From positions 1 through 10,898 of the forward strand of contig CAZMSZ010000262.1 of assembly GCA_964569055.1 (NCBI GenBank): DNA of 10,898 nt. The letters are read 5' to 3'. Shown one piece after another: positions 1 to 6,358 of the stretch. Each line of letters opens with the position of its first letter. The first letter of the stretch is position 1. The stretch comes from JAWLGW01 sp964569055. GTDB taxonomy: Bacteria > Planctomycetota > J058. The notes beneath the pieces are model-generated. The model searched no databases and was not told where the DNA came from. It worked only from the letters and a program-made list of their open reading frames with translations. The position numbers and the translations under genes were made by a program.

Positions 1-744
1 CGTGCCGCCGTCGGCGATCTCGAGCTTGCCCACCCGGTCGGAGATCGCGCCGGTGAACGAGCCCTTCTTGTGGCCGAACAGCTCGCTCTCCACCAGCCCC
101 GCCGGGGTGGCGTGCAGGTGGAGCGCCACGAACGGCCCCTTGCGGCGGTGGCTGTTGTCGTGGATCGCGCGGGCGATCAGCTCCTTGCCGGTGCCGGTCT
201 CGCCGAGGATCACCACGGGGGCGTCGGTGGGGGCCGCCTTGCGCACGGTGCGCATGACGTCGACCATGCGCGGCGTCACCCCCAGGATCCCCTCGTAGCT
301 GACCTCCTGCGGCTCGATCAGCCGCAGCTCCTCCTCGCGCTGCGCCTGCTGCGCGGCGTGGCGGGCCAGCGCGACCTGGCTGAGCAGGTTGGCGTGGGTG
401 ATCGGGTGCGGCAGGAACGCCACCGCGCCCTCCGCCAGGGCCGAGGTGACGTCGAACACGTCGGCCGGGCCGGCCAGGACCAGCTCCAGCCCGGCGGGGG
501 AGCGGCGGGCCGCGTCGAACAGCCCGCCTTCGCGCGCGAGGCGGTGGTCGAGCACCGCCACCTCGAGGTCGAGCCGCGACCCGATCGCCGCCCGGGCCGC
601 GGCGGCGTCGTCCACCGCGAGCACCTCGAACCCCGCCTCGTCGAGCCACTGCTCGGCCGCGGCCCGCTCGGCGGAGTCGGTCAACAGCAGCAGGATCGCC
701 CCGCGCTCGTCCGCGCGGAGCCGCTGCGGGACGTTCTTGGCCAC
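1..744 (-). CDS. Sigma-54-dependent transcriptional activator with degenerate receiver domain (partial, C-terminus outside window)
   Basis: The 248 visible residues are the N-terminal part of an NtrC-type enhancer-binding protein, which uses ATP hydrolysis to open sigma-54 RNA polymerase promoters. Residues about 14-130 form a receiver-like domain and about 150-248 the start of the AAA+ domain. Walker A is GETGTGKE (181-188). The sigma-54 contact loop is GSFTGA (228-233), a common variant of GAFTGA, preceded by ESELFGHKK. Walker B, the arginine fingers and the DNA-binding HTH lie off the left edge. The receiver keeps the candidate phospho-acceptor Asp66 (VLDHRL), but the acidic pair is reduced to T22-D23, the usual Thr/Ser is Ala91 and the conserved Lys is His113 (FLPHPI). 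The segment after the Walker A helix, usually VNCAA-like, reads ALHLHA. The GTG start is chosen because GGAGG lies 8 nt upstream. It follows the mutase gene on the same strand after 70 nt, so co-transcription is possible. Family assignment is secure; target genes are unknown. Confidence 0.94.
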   Translation of the reverse strand, partial: MAKNVPQRLRADERGAILLLLTDSAERAAAEQWLDEAGFEVLAVDDAAAARAAIGSRLDLEVAVLDHRLAREGGLFDAARRSPAGLELVLAGPADVFDVTSALAEGAVAFLPHPITHANLLSQVALARHAAQQAQREEELRLIEPQEVSYEGILGVTPRMVDVMRTVRKAAPTDAPVVILGETGTGKELIARAIHDNSHRRKGPFVALHLHATPAGLVESELFGHKKGSFTGAISDRVGKLEIADGGT

Positions 745-752
745 AGTGAGCG

Positions 753-757
753 CCTCC
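753..757 (-). promoter_or_regulatory. Ribosome-binding site fixing the GTG start of the sigma-54 activator
   Basis: On the minus strand GGAGG is followed by an 8-nt spacer and GTG at 744-742. No in-frame ATG near the N-terminus competes, so this site decides the start. Confidence 0.75.
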
Positions 758-760
758 GGA

Positions 761-785
761 CGCGGCGGCGCGACGCGCCGCCGCG
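761..785. repeat. 25-nt near-perfect palindrome between mutase and activator genes
   Basis: The arms CGCGGCGGCGCG (761-772) and CGCGCCGCCGCG (774-785) are exact reverse complements around a single A at 773. As RNA this gives an 11-bp GC-only stem with a 3-nt loop. It lies 3 nt before the activator's GGAGG site and 29 nt after the mutase stop. No T-tract follows on either strand, so a simple intrinsic terminator is not well supported. It could be an attenuating or translation-modulating hairpin, an mRNA processing or stabilising structure, or a dyad operator. Confidence 0.7.
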
Positions 786-814
786 CGCGGAGTCTACCGC
801 ACCGGGCGCGCCCC

Positions 815-2161
815 TCAGTGGTTCACGGGCTGGCCCAGGATCGTCTCGAGCCGGCGGATCCCCTCGGCGAGGTCCTCCTCGTCCTCGGCCTCGACGTTGA
901 GCCGGAGCAGGGGCTCGGTGTTCGACTTGCGCGCGTTGAACCACCAGCCCTCCATGCGGACCGTGACCCCGTCGCGGTGGTCGACCTCTCCCTGGAACGA
1001 CTCGAGCAGCTCGCGCAGCGCGCCGTCCTTGTCCTCCACGTGGTAGTTGCGCTCGCCGCTCTGGGCCGTGCGGCGCAGCGGCTTCATGATCTGGGACAGC
1101 GGCTGCCCGGCGGCGGTCACGATCGCGAGCACGCGCGTGAGCGCGATCAGCGCGCTGTCGGCGTACCAGTGGTCGCGCCAGTAGTAGTGGCCCGAGTTCT
1201 CGCCGGCGAACGCGGCGTCGCGCTCGCGCATGGTCTTCTTGATGAACGCGTGACCCACGCGCTCGACCACCGGCACCCCGCCCGCCGCCTGCACCTCCTC
1301 GGCCACCACGCGGCTCGAGACCACGTCGTAGACCACCGGGGAGCCCGGGTGGCGCCGCAGCACGTCGCGCGCGATCAGTCCCGTGAGCAGGTCGGAGAGC
1401 ACGCGCTGCCCCTTCTCGTCCACGAACACGCAGCGGTCGCCGTCGCCGTCGAACGCGACCCCGAGGTCGCAGCGCTGCTCGCGGACCGCCCGGCACACGT
1501 CGACGAGGTTCTGCGACACGATCGGGTTGGCGGGGTGGTTGGGGAACGTCCCGTCCGGCTCGAAGTACAGGCGGACCGCCTCCACCTGCGGGAGGCGCGT
1601 CAGCAGGCGGTCGAGGGTCGGTCCGACCACGCCGTTGCCGCAGTCGAATGCGACCTTGAGCTGGCCGACCTCGCCGCCGGCGAGGCCCACGCGCAGCACG
1701 TGATCGAGGTAGGCCTCGACCACGTCCTCGCGCGTGGTGCGCCCGCGCACCGCGAGCGGCGCGGGGAGCGGCGCCCGGCACGCCTCCTCGATCTCGAGCA
1801 GGCCGCTGTTGCTGCTGACGGGGCGCACCCCCTCGCGGCTGAGCTTGAACCCGTTGTCGCCGGCCGGGTTATGGGACGCGGTCACCATCACCCCGCCCTG
1901 CAGCTCGCGGCTGCCCACCACGAAGTAGAGGGACGGGGTGGTGCACTGGCCGACCAGGAGCGTGTCCATGCCGCCCTGCTGCAGCCCGTCCGCGAGCGCG
2001 TCGGCCAGCGCCGGGGAGGTGGGGCGCATGTCGTGGCCGATCGCCACCGTCCCCTGGTTCCCGAGCTGGTCCGCGAACGCCCGCCCGACCCGGCGCGCGA
2101 GGTCGTCGTCGACCTCCTCGGGGCACTTGCCGCGCACGTCGTACGCCTTGAACACCGACAT
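815..2161 (-). CDS. Phosphomannomutase/phosphoglucomutase (ManB/AlgC-type alpha-D-phosphohexomutase)
   Basis: This 448-residue cytoplasmic enzyme interconverts hexose 6-phosphate and hexose 1-phosphate (mannose and/or glucose), feeding GDP-mannose or UDP-glucose synthesis for polysaccharide, LPS or glycan assembly. All four active-site signatures are present in order. The N-terminus is FKAYDVRG (4-11). The phosphoserine loop is TASHNP with catalytic Ser96. The metal site is DGDGDR (238-243) with Asp238, Asp240 and Asp242. The sugar-recognition loop is GENSGH (320-325). The C-terminal phosphate-binding loop is RKSNTEPLLR (411-420). Length matches the usual 440-470 residues. The frame stays open far upstream of ATG 2161, but GGAGG lies 9 nt before this ATG and family homology begins here, so the upstream extension is rejected. 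Mannose versus glucose preference cannot be decided from these motifs. It is divergent from the large coiled-coil gene and upstream of the sigma-54 activator on the same strand. Confidence 0.96.
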   Translation of the reverse strand: MSVFKAYDVRGKCPEEVDDDLARRVGRAFADQLGNQGTVAIGHDMRPTSPALADALADGLQQGGMDTLLVGQCTTPSLYFVVGSRELQGGVMVTASHNPAGDNGFKLSREGVRPVSSNSGLLEIEEACRAPLPAPLAVRGRTTREDVVEAYLDHVLRVGLAGGEVGQLKVAFDCGNGVVGPTLDRLLTRLPQVEAVRLYFEPDGTFPNHPANPIVSQNLVDVCRAVREQRCDLGVAFDGDGDRCVFVDEKGQRVLSDLLTGLIARDVLRRHPGSPVVYDVVSSRVVAEEVQAAGGVPVVERVGHAFIKKTMRERDAAFAGENSGHYYWRDHWYADSALIALTRVLAIVTAAGQPLSQIMKPLRRTAQSGERNYHVEDKDGALRELLESFQGEVDHRDGVTVRMEGWWFNARKSNTEPLLRLNVEAEDEEDLAEGIRRLETILGQPVNH

Positions 2162-2170
2162 TTCCGGCCG

Positions 2171-2175
2171 CCTCC
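2171..2175 (-). promoter_or_regulatory. Ribosome-binding site of the phosphohexomutase gene
   Basis: GGAGG on the minus strand with a 9-nt spacer to ATG 2161-2159. It selects this ATG over more distant in-frame starts that would add a Pro/Arg-rich N-terminal tail absent from the enzyme family. Confidence 0.75.
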
Positions 2176-2224
2176 AGGTTGGAACGCCGAGCGGGGCCGC
2201 GCGCCTCGGGTCGGCGTTGGGCGG

Positions 2225-2230
2225 ATCATA
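2225..2230 (-). promoter_or_regulatory. Possible -10 element for the phosphohexomutase gene
   Basis: TATGAT on the minus strand matches the sigma-70 -10 consensus at 5 of 6 positions. It lies in one of the few AT-rich patches of the divergent gap, about 60 nt upstream of the start codon. I see no convincing -35 hexamer at the expected distance, so this is tentative. Confidence 0.35.
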
Positions 2231-2328
2231 AAGGTTCGCTGCGAGGCTCCCCACCCCCTCCGCCCGCGCGGGCGAAGCCCGCTCCAGCCGAGCGCAGGCT
2301 GCAGTGTCAGGACCATGGCCGGGGCCGG

Positions 2329-2358
2329 TTGGGACGGCGGGGCCGGTGGCGTTATCCT
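2329..2358 (+). promoter_or_regulatory. Possible sigma-70-type promoter for the large coiled-coil gene
   Basis: TTGGGA (2329-2334) and TATCCT (2353-2358) are separated by 18 nt. Each matches its consensus hexamer at 4 of 6 positions. A transcript would start near 2365 and have a short leader before the RBS at 2385. The match is weak and rests largely on position. Confidence 0.28.
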
Positions 2359-2384
2359 GCCCAGGCGGGTGGGCCGAACCGGCC

Positions 2385-2390
2385 GGGGAG
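2385..2390 (+). promoter_or_regulatory. Ribosome-binding site fixing the GTG start of the large coiled-coil gene
   Basis: GGGGAG with a 7-nt spacer to the in-frame GTG at 2398-2400. An in-frame ATG exists at 2179, but the peptide between is Arg/Pro/Gly-rich with no domain-like character and would overlap the opposite gene's leader. Confidence 0.65.
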
Positions 2391-2397
2391 TGTCCCA

Positions 2398-5229
2398 GTG
2401 GGGAGCGAGCGCGAGTCCGCAAACCTCGCCTTCTTCACGATCTTGTACTCGAAGGGCCTGGTCCCCGAGCCCAAGCTCCAGGCCGCCCTCGAGCGCGCCA
2501 CGATCCACGACGTGCCGCTCGAGACCGTGCTCGTCGAGTCGGGCGCGCTCTCGCCCTCCGACTGCGTCGAGGCCCTCGGGCAGCGCGCCAAGATGGGCCG
2601 CAAGTGCGTCTCGAAGACATGCGGGGCCACGACCTACGTGCTGCCGGATCAGGACGCCAGCAAGGTGCCATGCGAGGCCTGCGGCGGGCCGCTCGAGCAG
2701 CCGCGCGCGCAGCCGCGCCGCGCCGCGGCCGAAGGGGAGGCGCGCCGCAGCCGGCTCGAGCGGCTGCGCGAGCGCCGCGCCAGCGGTCGGGTGGAGGGCG
2801 GGGCCGAGGCGGCCGCCGCGTCGGCGGGCGTCCCCGCGGCGCTCGAGCAGCGGCTCGCGGCGCTCGAGGCCAAGCTCGACCCCGCGCGGCTCGACCAGAA
2901 GGTGCTCGAGCTGGTCGAGCGGCGTCTGGCGCAGGAGGACCTGCAGGGCTTCCTGCAGGAGGTGACCGACCAGGCCACCCAGCGCGCGCTGGCGGCGCTG
3001 CCCGAGCAGGCGCCCGCCCCCGCGCCCGACGCGCTCGCGTCCGAGGTGCTGGCGCGGGTGGAGGAGCAGGTCGGCGGGAAGCTCGACCCGGCCGCGTTGT
3101 CGGAGCAGGTGGCGGACGGTGCCCTGCGCGCCCTGGCCGAGCGCGGCGACCTCGGCGAGCTGGCCGGCCGGCTCGCCGAGCAGGCGCTGCTGGTGGTGCA
3201 GAGCCGGACCGAGCAGCTCGCCGGCGACCCCGACGCGATCGCCGCGCGGGCCAGCGCCGAGGCGCTGGCCGCCGTGCGGGCCGAGCTGCCCAAGCTGGCG
3301 CACGGCGGCAACGGCGCCGGCGAGGGCGAGAGCGGCCTGGGGACGCGGCTCGAGACGCTCGAGCAGGCCGTGCAGGACCTGTTCGACCAGTGGAACGAGC
3401 TCGACCCTGCCAGCCGCGGCGGCGGGGGCGCGGGCGAGGCGGCGCTGGAGGAGGTCCGCCGCGCGCTCGAGGAGGCGGCCGGGCGCGCCGAGGAGCGGGT
3501 CGCCGCCAGCGCCGAGGCGGCGGTGGCGCGGCTCGACCTGGCGCCCCTGGTGGAGCGGGTCAGCGAGCACGCCGCGACCGCGCTCGACCTCGAGGCGCTG
3601 CGCGAGGAGCTGGTGGGCGGCGCGCGCGAGCGCCTCGCCGGCGACCTGCAGGCGCGGGTGGCGGACAAGCTGCGCGAGGAGCTGGCCGAGGCGCTGCGCG
3701 AGCGGCTCGGCGACGAGCTCCTGGTGCGCGTGCGCGCCGAGCTCCCCGACCCCGAGCAGCTCGCGTCGGACGCGGCGGACGCCGCGCGCGAGGCCGCGGC
3801 CGCCGCGGTGAGCGCCGCGCGCGAGGAGGCCGCGGCCGCGCTGGAGCAGGCCGTCGGCGCGCTCAAGACCGAGCTCGCGCCGCCGCCGGCCCCCGACGCG
3901 GAGCTGCTCGCCGAGGCCGCCGCCGAGCAGGTGATCGAGGCGGTGGAGGCGCGGCTGGAGGAGGTCGACGGCAAGCTGAACGTGCTGGCGCGCGCGGCCT
4001 CCCCCGCCACGATCGCGCAGCACGCGGCCGCGGGGCTGGCCGAGCGGTTCGAGGCGCTGGAGGTGCAGCTCTCGGCGCGCCCGAGCGGCCCCTCGCCCGA
4101 GGAGCTGGCCGAGGGGCTGGCGGGGCAGCTGAGCGCGGCCGCGGCGCAGGCCCGCGACGAGGCGGTCGCCGCGCTCGAGCCGCGGCTCGCCGCGCTCGAG
4201 CCGAAGCTGTCCGAGCTGGAGGACGCGCTGGCCGTCCTGCGGCGGGAGGTGCCGAGCGGCGCCGCGGTGGCGGAGCAGGCGCACGAGGCCGCGCTGACGG
4301 CCCTCGGCCCGCGGCTCGACGCGCTCGAGGGGCACCTCGCCTCGCTGCCGGCGGCTCCCGGCGCCGAGGCCGTGGCCGAGCAGGCGCGCGAGGCCGCGCT
4401 CGCGGCGCTCGAGCCGCGGCTGAGCGCGCTAGAGACCGCGGGCGGCGCGCCCGACGGCGAGGCGCTCGCGGCCGGCGCGCGCGAGGCCGCGGCCGCGCTG
4501 GTGGCCGAGCGGCTCGAGGCGCTCGAGCCGCGCCTGTCGGCGCTCGAGCAGGCGCTCTCGAGCCGAGTGGAGGCGGTCGTCGACGAGCGCCTGGGCGCGC
4601 TCGAGTCGCGGCTGGTGGGCCTGGAGCAGGCGGTCGCGCTCGCGCAGACCGCGCCGGCGGCAGCCGCGGGCCCGCCGCCCGAGGAGCTGATCGAGGCCGC
4701 GACCGCGCGCGCGCTCGCGGCGGTGGAGGAGCGCCTGGAGCGCGTCGCGGCGCCGCCGGCCGACGTGGAGGCGATCGCCCGCGCCGCGGCCGAGGCCGTG
4801 TTCGAGGAGCGCGGCGGCGCCGCCAGCCCCGGCGTGGCCAAGGGCGCGACCGGCGTGTTCGACAAGAAGTTCGTCGCGCTGGCGCGCGAGGTCAAGAACC
4901 TCAAGGCGGCCGTGGACGCCAACTCCGGCGGCGGCGGTGGCGGCGGCGGCGGCTCGGTCGACCTCGACGTGCTGGTCGCCTCGCTGCAGTTCCGGACGGT
5001 GCTCGCCAAGGAGGTCCAGGGTCAGCTCGCGGCGGGCGCCGTGCCGGGCGTCGCCGCCGCGCCCGCGGCAGGCGTGGGGGGCGCGGTGCCGAGCGGGGCG
5101 GGCGACGTGGTCGCGCTGGTCGCCTCGGCCGAGTTCAAGCAGGCCCTCGACGCGAAGGTCAACCAGATCCTGAGCTACATCAAGGGCGAGCTGATCCCCA
5201 AGGAGGTCAAGAAGGCCGTCGGCGGCTGA
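2398..5229 (+). CDS. Large coiled-coil protein with N-terminal helical domain and zinc-ribbon-like knuckle (unknown function)
   Basis: I do not recognise this 943-residue protein as a named family. Residues about 8-66 form a compact helical region (FFTILYSKGL ... LVESGALSPSDCVEALGQ) resembling the small N-terminal domain of type II secretion/MshE-type ATPases; it lacks the RLG element of c-di-GMP-binding versions. Cys70, Cys75, Cys92 and Cys95 (CX4C-X16-CX2C) look like a zinc ribbon. Residues about 100-840 are extremely rich in Ala, Glu, Leu and Arg, contain few Gly/Pro breaks, and should be mostly coiled coil. The unit ALEPRLSALE recurs near residues 590-730 at spacings of 43, 35 and 38. Nine glycines (844-852) follow. 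Two matching helices, LVASLQF... (859-877) and LVASAEF... (907-925), then flank an Ala/Pro/Gly linker, before a basic C-terminus. There is no signal peptide or membrane segment, so it is probably cytoplasmic, perhaps structural or scaffolding. It converges on the 276-residue coiled-coil gene. The reading frame is well supported; the function is unknown. Confidence 0.86.
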   Translation: MGSERESANLAFFTILYSKGLVPEPKLQAALERATIHDVPLETVLVESGALSPSDCVEALGQRAKMGRKCVSKTCGATTYVLPDQDASKVPCEACGGPLEQPRAQPRRAAAEGEARRSRLERLRERRASGRVEGGAEAAAASAGVPAALEQRLAALEAKLDPARLDQKVLELVERRLAQEDLQGFLQEVTDQATQRALAALPEQAPAPAPDALASEVLARVEEQVGGKLDPAALSEQVADGALRALAERGDLGELAGRLAEQALLVVQSRTEQLAGDPDAIAARASAEALAAVRAELPKLAHGGNGAGEGESGLGTRLETLEQAVQDLFDQWNELDPASRGGGGAGEAALEEVRRALEEAAGRAEERVAASAEAAVARLDLAPLVERVSEHAATALDLEALREELVGGARERLAGDLQARVADKLREELAEALRERLGDELLVRVRAELPDPEQLASDAADAAREAAAAAVSAAREEAAAALEQAVGALKTELAPPPAPDAELLAEAAAEQVIEAVEARLEEVDGKLNVLARAASPATIAQHAAAGLAERFEALEVQLSARPSGPSPEELAEGLAGQLSAAAAQARDEAVAALEPRLAALEPKLSELEDALAVLRREVPSGAAVAEQAHEAALTALGPRLDALEGHLASLPAAPGAEAVAEQAREAALAALEPRLSALETAGGAPDGEALAAGAREAAAALVAERLEALEPRLSALEQALSSRVEAVVDERLGALESRLVGLEQAVALAQTAPAAAAGPPPEELIEAATARALAAVEERLERVAAPPADVEAIARAAAEAVFEERGGAASPGVAKGATGVFDKKFVALAREVKNLKAAVDANSGGGGGGGGGSVDLDVLVASLQFRTVLAKEVQGQLAAGAVPGVAAAPAAGVGGAVPSGAGDVVALVASAEFKQALDAKVNQILSYIKGELIPKEVKKAVGG

Positions 5230-5295
5230 CCCCCAAGGAAGTAGCTGGGCACGAGGCGAGGCCGCGGCGCGGAGCGAGAGCGTCCACCAACGAAC

Positions 5296-5326
5296 GAGGC
5301 CGCCGGTCGCGGGGACCGACGGCCTC
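5296..5326. terminator. Hairpin in the convergent gap, likely bidirectional terminator
   Basis: GAGGCCG (5296-5302) pairs with CGGCCTC (5320-5326), and CGGTC (5304-5308) with GACCG (5314-5318). A single C-A mismatch separates them, giving a 12-bp stem around a GCGGG loop. It lies 66 nt after the plus-strand stop and 16 nt after the minus-strand stop of the converging genes. There is no proper U-tract on either side, so termination may be inefficient or aided. The rest of the 113-nt gap shows nothing recognisable. Confidence 0.6.
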
Positions 5327-5342
5327 GCGCGAGTCGCCCTGC

Positions 5343-6173
5343 CTACGCCGGCGCGCCCTCGGCGCTCTCGGCGCCCGCCGCCTCGGCAGTCTCGGCCTCG
5401 GCCTCGGCCGGCTCGGCCACGGCCACGGCCGCCTCGGCCGGCGCGGCCGCGAGCGCCGGGGCCTCCTGGCTGTCGACGTCGTCGCCGTCGTCGTCGTCGC
5501 CCGCCTCCGAGCCGCCGGGGGCGTGGGCCTCGATCAACTGGATCGCCTGGTGGCGCGTGCGGCGATCGCGCCGCTTCTTGATCCGCGGCGGGACCGGGCG
5601 CCAGGCCTCGTCGGCCGTGGCCAGCGCCTCCGTCAGCCGCTCCACGTGCCCGACCAACTCGGCGCGCTCGGCGGCCAGCTTCTCCTCCAGCGGCGGGACC
5701 GCCTCCTCGGCCTGAGCCAGCTCGCGCTTGGCGCGCTCGAGCGCCTCCATGGCCTCGCGCAGCGCCTGCTCGGCCGCCTCCTGGTTGCGGCGCGCGAACT
5801 TGAGCCGCCGGCGCCGATCGCGCAGCCGCTGCTTGGTGGCCCGGACCTGCGCGTTGAAGGTCTGGCTCTCCTGGAGGACCGCGGACAGCGCGGTGTCGGC
5901 GGCCTCGACCGCCTCCTTGCTCGCCTTCTTGGCCGCCTTCTTGGCGTCGCGCGCCTCCTCCTCGGCCTTGCGGCGCGCCTCCTTCTCCTCCTTCTCCTTG
6001 GCGGCCGTCTGCCGCACGCACTCGCCGCAGCTCCACGCTCCGAACTTCTCCGCCAGCTCGGCGGGCGTGCGCACGTAGGCCTGCTTGCCGTGGGCCTCGC
6101 ACTCGAGGAACTCAGCCGGGGGCAGCTCGCCGTTGAGCTGCTTGGACGCCTTGTCACTCAGCCAAAGACGCAT
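5343..6173 (-). CDS. Coiled-coil protein with N-terminal Cys/His knuckle and acidic Ala/Glu tail (unknown function)
   Basis: This 276-residue protein is unrecognised. The N-terminus has a possible metal site, Cys25-X2-His28 ... Cys49-X2-Cys52 (ECEAH and SCGEC). Residues about 56-190 are a highly charged Lys/Glu/Arg/Ala helix, almost certainly coiled coil, with a very basic patch RDRRRRLKFARR (118-129). A basic segment RIKKRRDRRTRH (197-208) follows, then an Asp run (GDDDDGDD) and an Ala/Glu/Pro tail of about 40 residues. No signal peptide or membrane segment is visible. It could be a structural or nucleic-acid-associated protein, but that is inference. Two ATGs lie 6 nt apart; the second (6173) is chosen because GGAGG directly abuts the first and sits 6 nt before the second. 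It faces the large coiled-coil gene and lies 185 nt downstream of the DUF501 gene on the same strand, so it may be the last gene of that transcript. The tail is encoded by near-repeated GGCCTC/GGCCAC units and GTC runs, a sign of slippage-driven length change. Confidence 0.85.
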   Translation of the reverse strand: MRLWLSDKASKQLNGELPPAEFLECEAHGKQAYVRTPAELAEKFGAWSCGECVRQTAAKEKEEKEARRKAEEEARDAKKAAKKASKEAVEAADTALSAVLQESQTFNAQVRATKQRLRDRRRRLKFARRNQEAAEQALREAMEALERAKRELAQAEEAVPPLEEKLAAERAELVGHVERLTEALATADEAWRPVPPRIKKRRDRRTRHQAIQLIEAHAPGGSEAGDDDDGDDVDSQEAPALAAAPAEAAVAVAEPAEAEAETAEAAGAESAEGAPA

Positions 6174-6179
6174 GACCAT

Positions 6180-6184
6180 CCTCC
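6180..6184 (-). promoter_or_regulatory. Ribosome-binding site choosing between two ATGs of the 276-residue coiled-coil gene
   Basis: GGAGG on the minus strand directly abuts an ATG at 6179-6177 (spacing 0). It stands 6 nt before the in-frame ATG at 6173-6171, so only the second has workable spacing. Confidence 0.7.
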
Positions 6185-6358
6185 GCGGGCGGCCGCGCGC
6201 GAGAGCCCCTCCCGCTGCCGTCGCCAGGTCGCCGAAGGTTGTACCCAGGGCCCTTGCAGGACGCCATCCGAAAGTGCCGCGCCTTGCTGTCCCTCCTCGC
6301 GCCTCGCCAGCGGCGACGATTGCTTCGCGACGGCGCGATCCGAGTTTCGAGACAGAGC

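Noticed and set aside
2162..2422. N-terminal extension of the mutase to an upstream start near 2422
   Set aside because: The added 87 residues are Pro/Arg-rich with no family match, would run across the divergent promoter region, and ATG 2161 has a proper RBS.
2398..2596. c-di-GMP-binding MshEN function for the N-terminal domain of the large coiled-coil protein
   Set aside because: The resemblance is to the fold-type helices only. The characteristic RLG elements and the two tandem binding motifs are not visible.
389..2965. Plus-strand open frame of 858 codons opposite the activator and mutase
   Set aside because: The opposite strand encodes complete, motif-verified phosphohexomutase and sigma-54 activator sequences; the plus frame has no recognisable domain.
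1888..5009. Long minus-strand open frames opposite the large coiled-coil gene (815 and 786 codons)
   Set aside because: They are low-complexity shadows (Ser/Ala/Arg or Arg/Gly/Leu rich). The plus frame has a good RBS, a cysteine knuckle and coherent coiled-coil periodicity.
6265..6295. Possible sigma-54 -24/-12 promoter
   Set aside because: A TTGC is present but the required GG at -24 is missing at the correct spacing, and no plus-strand gene follows.
6325..6338. Small hairpin after the DUF501 stop as a terminator
   Set aside because: Only a 5-bp stem (TCGCG/CGCGA) with no T-tract. Such stems are frequent by chance at this composition, and the 276-residue gene may be read through from upstream.
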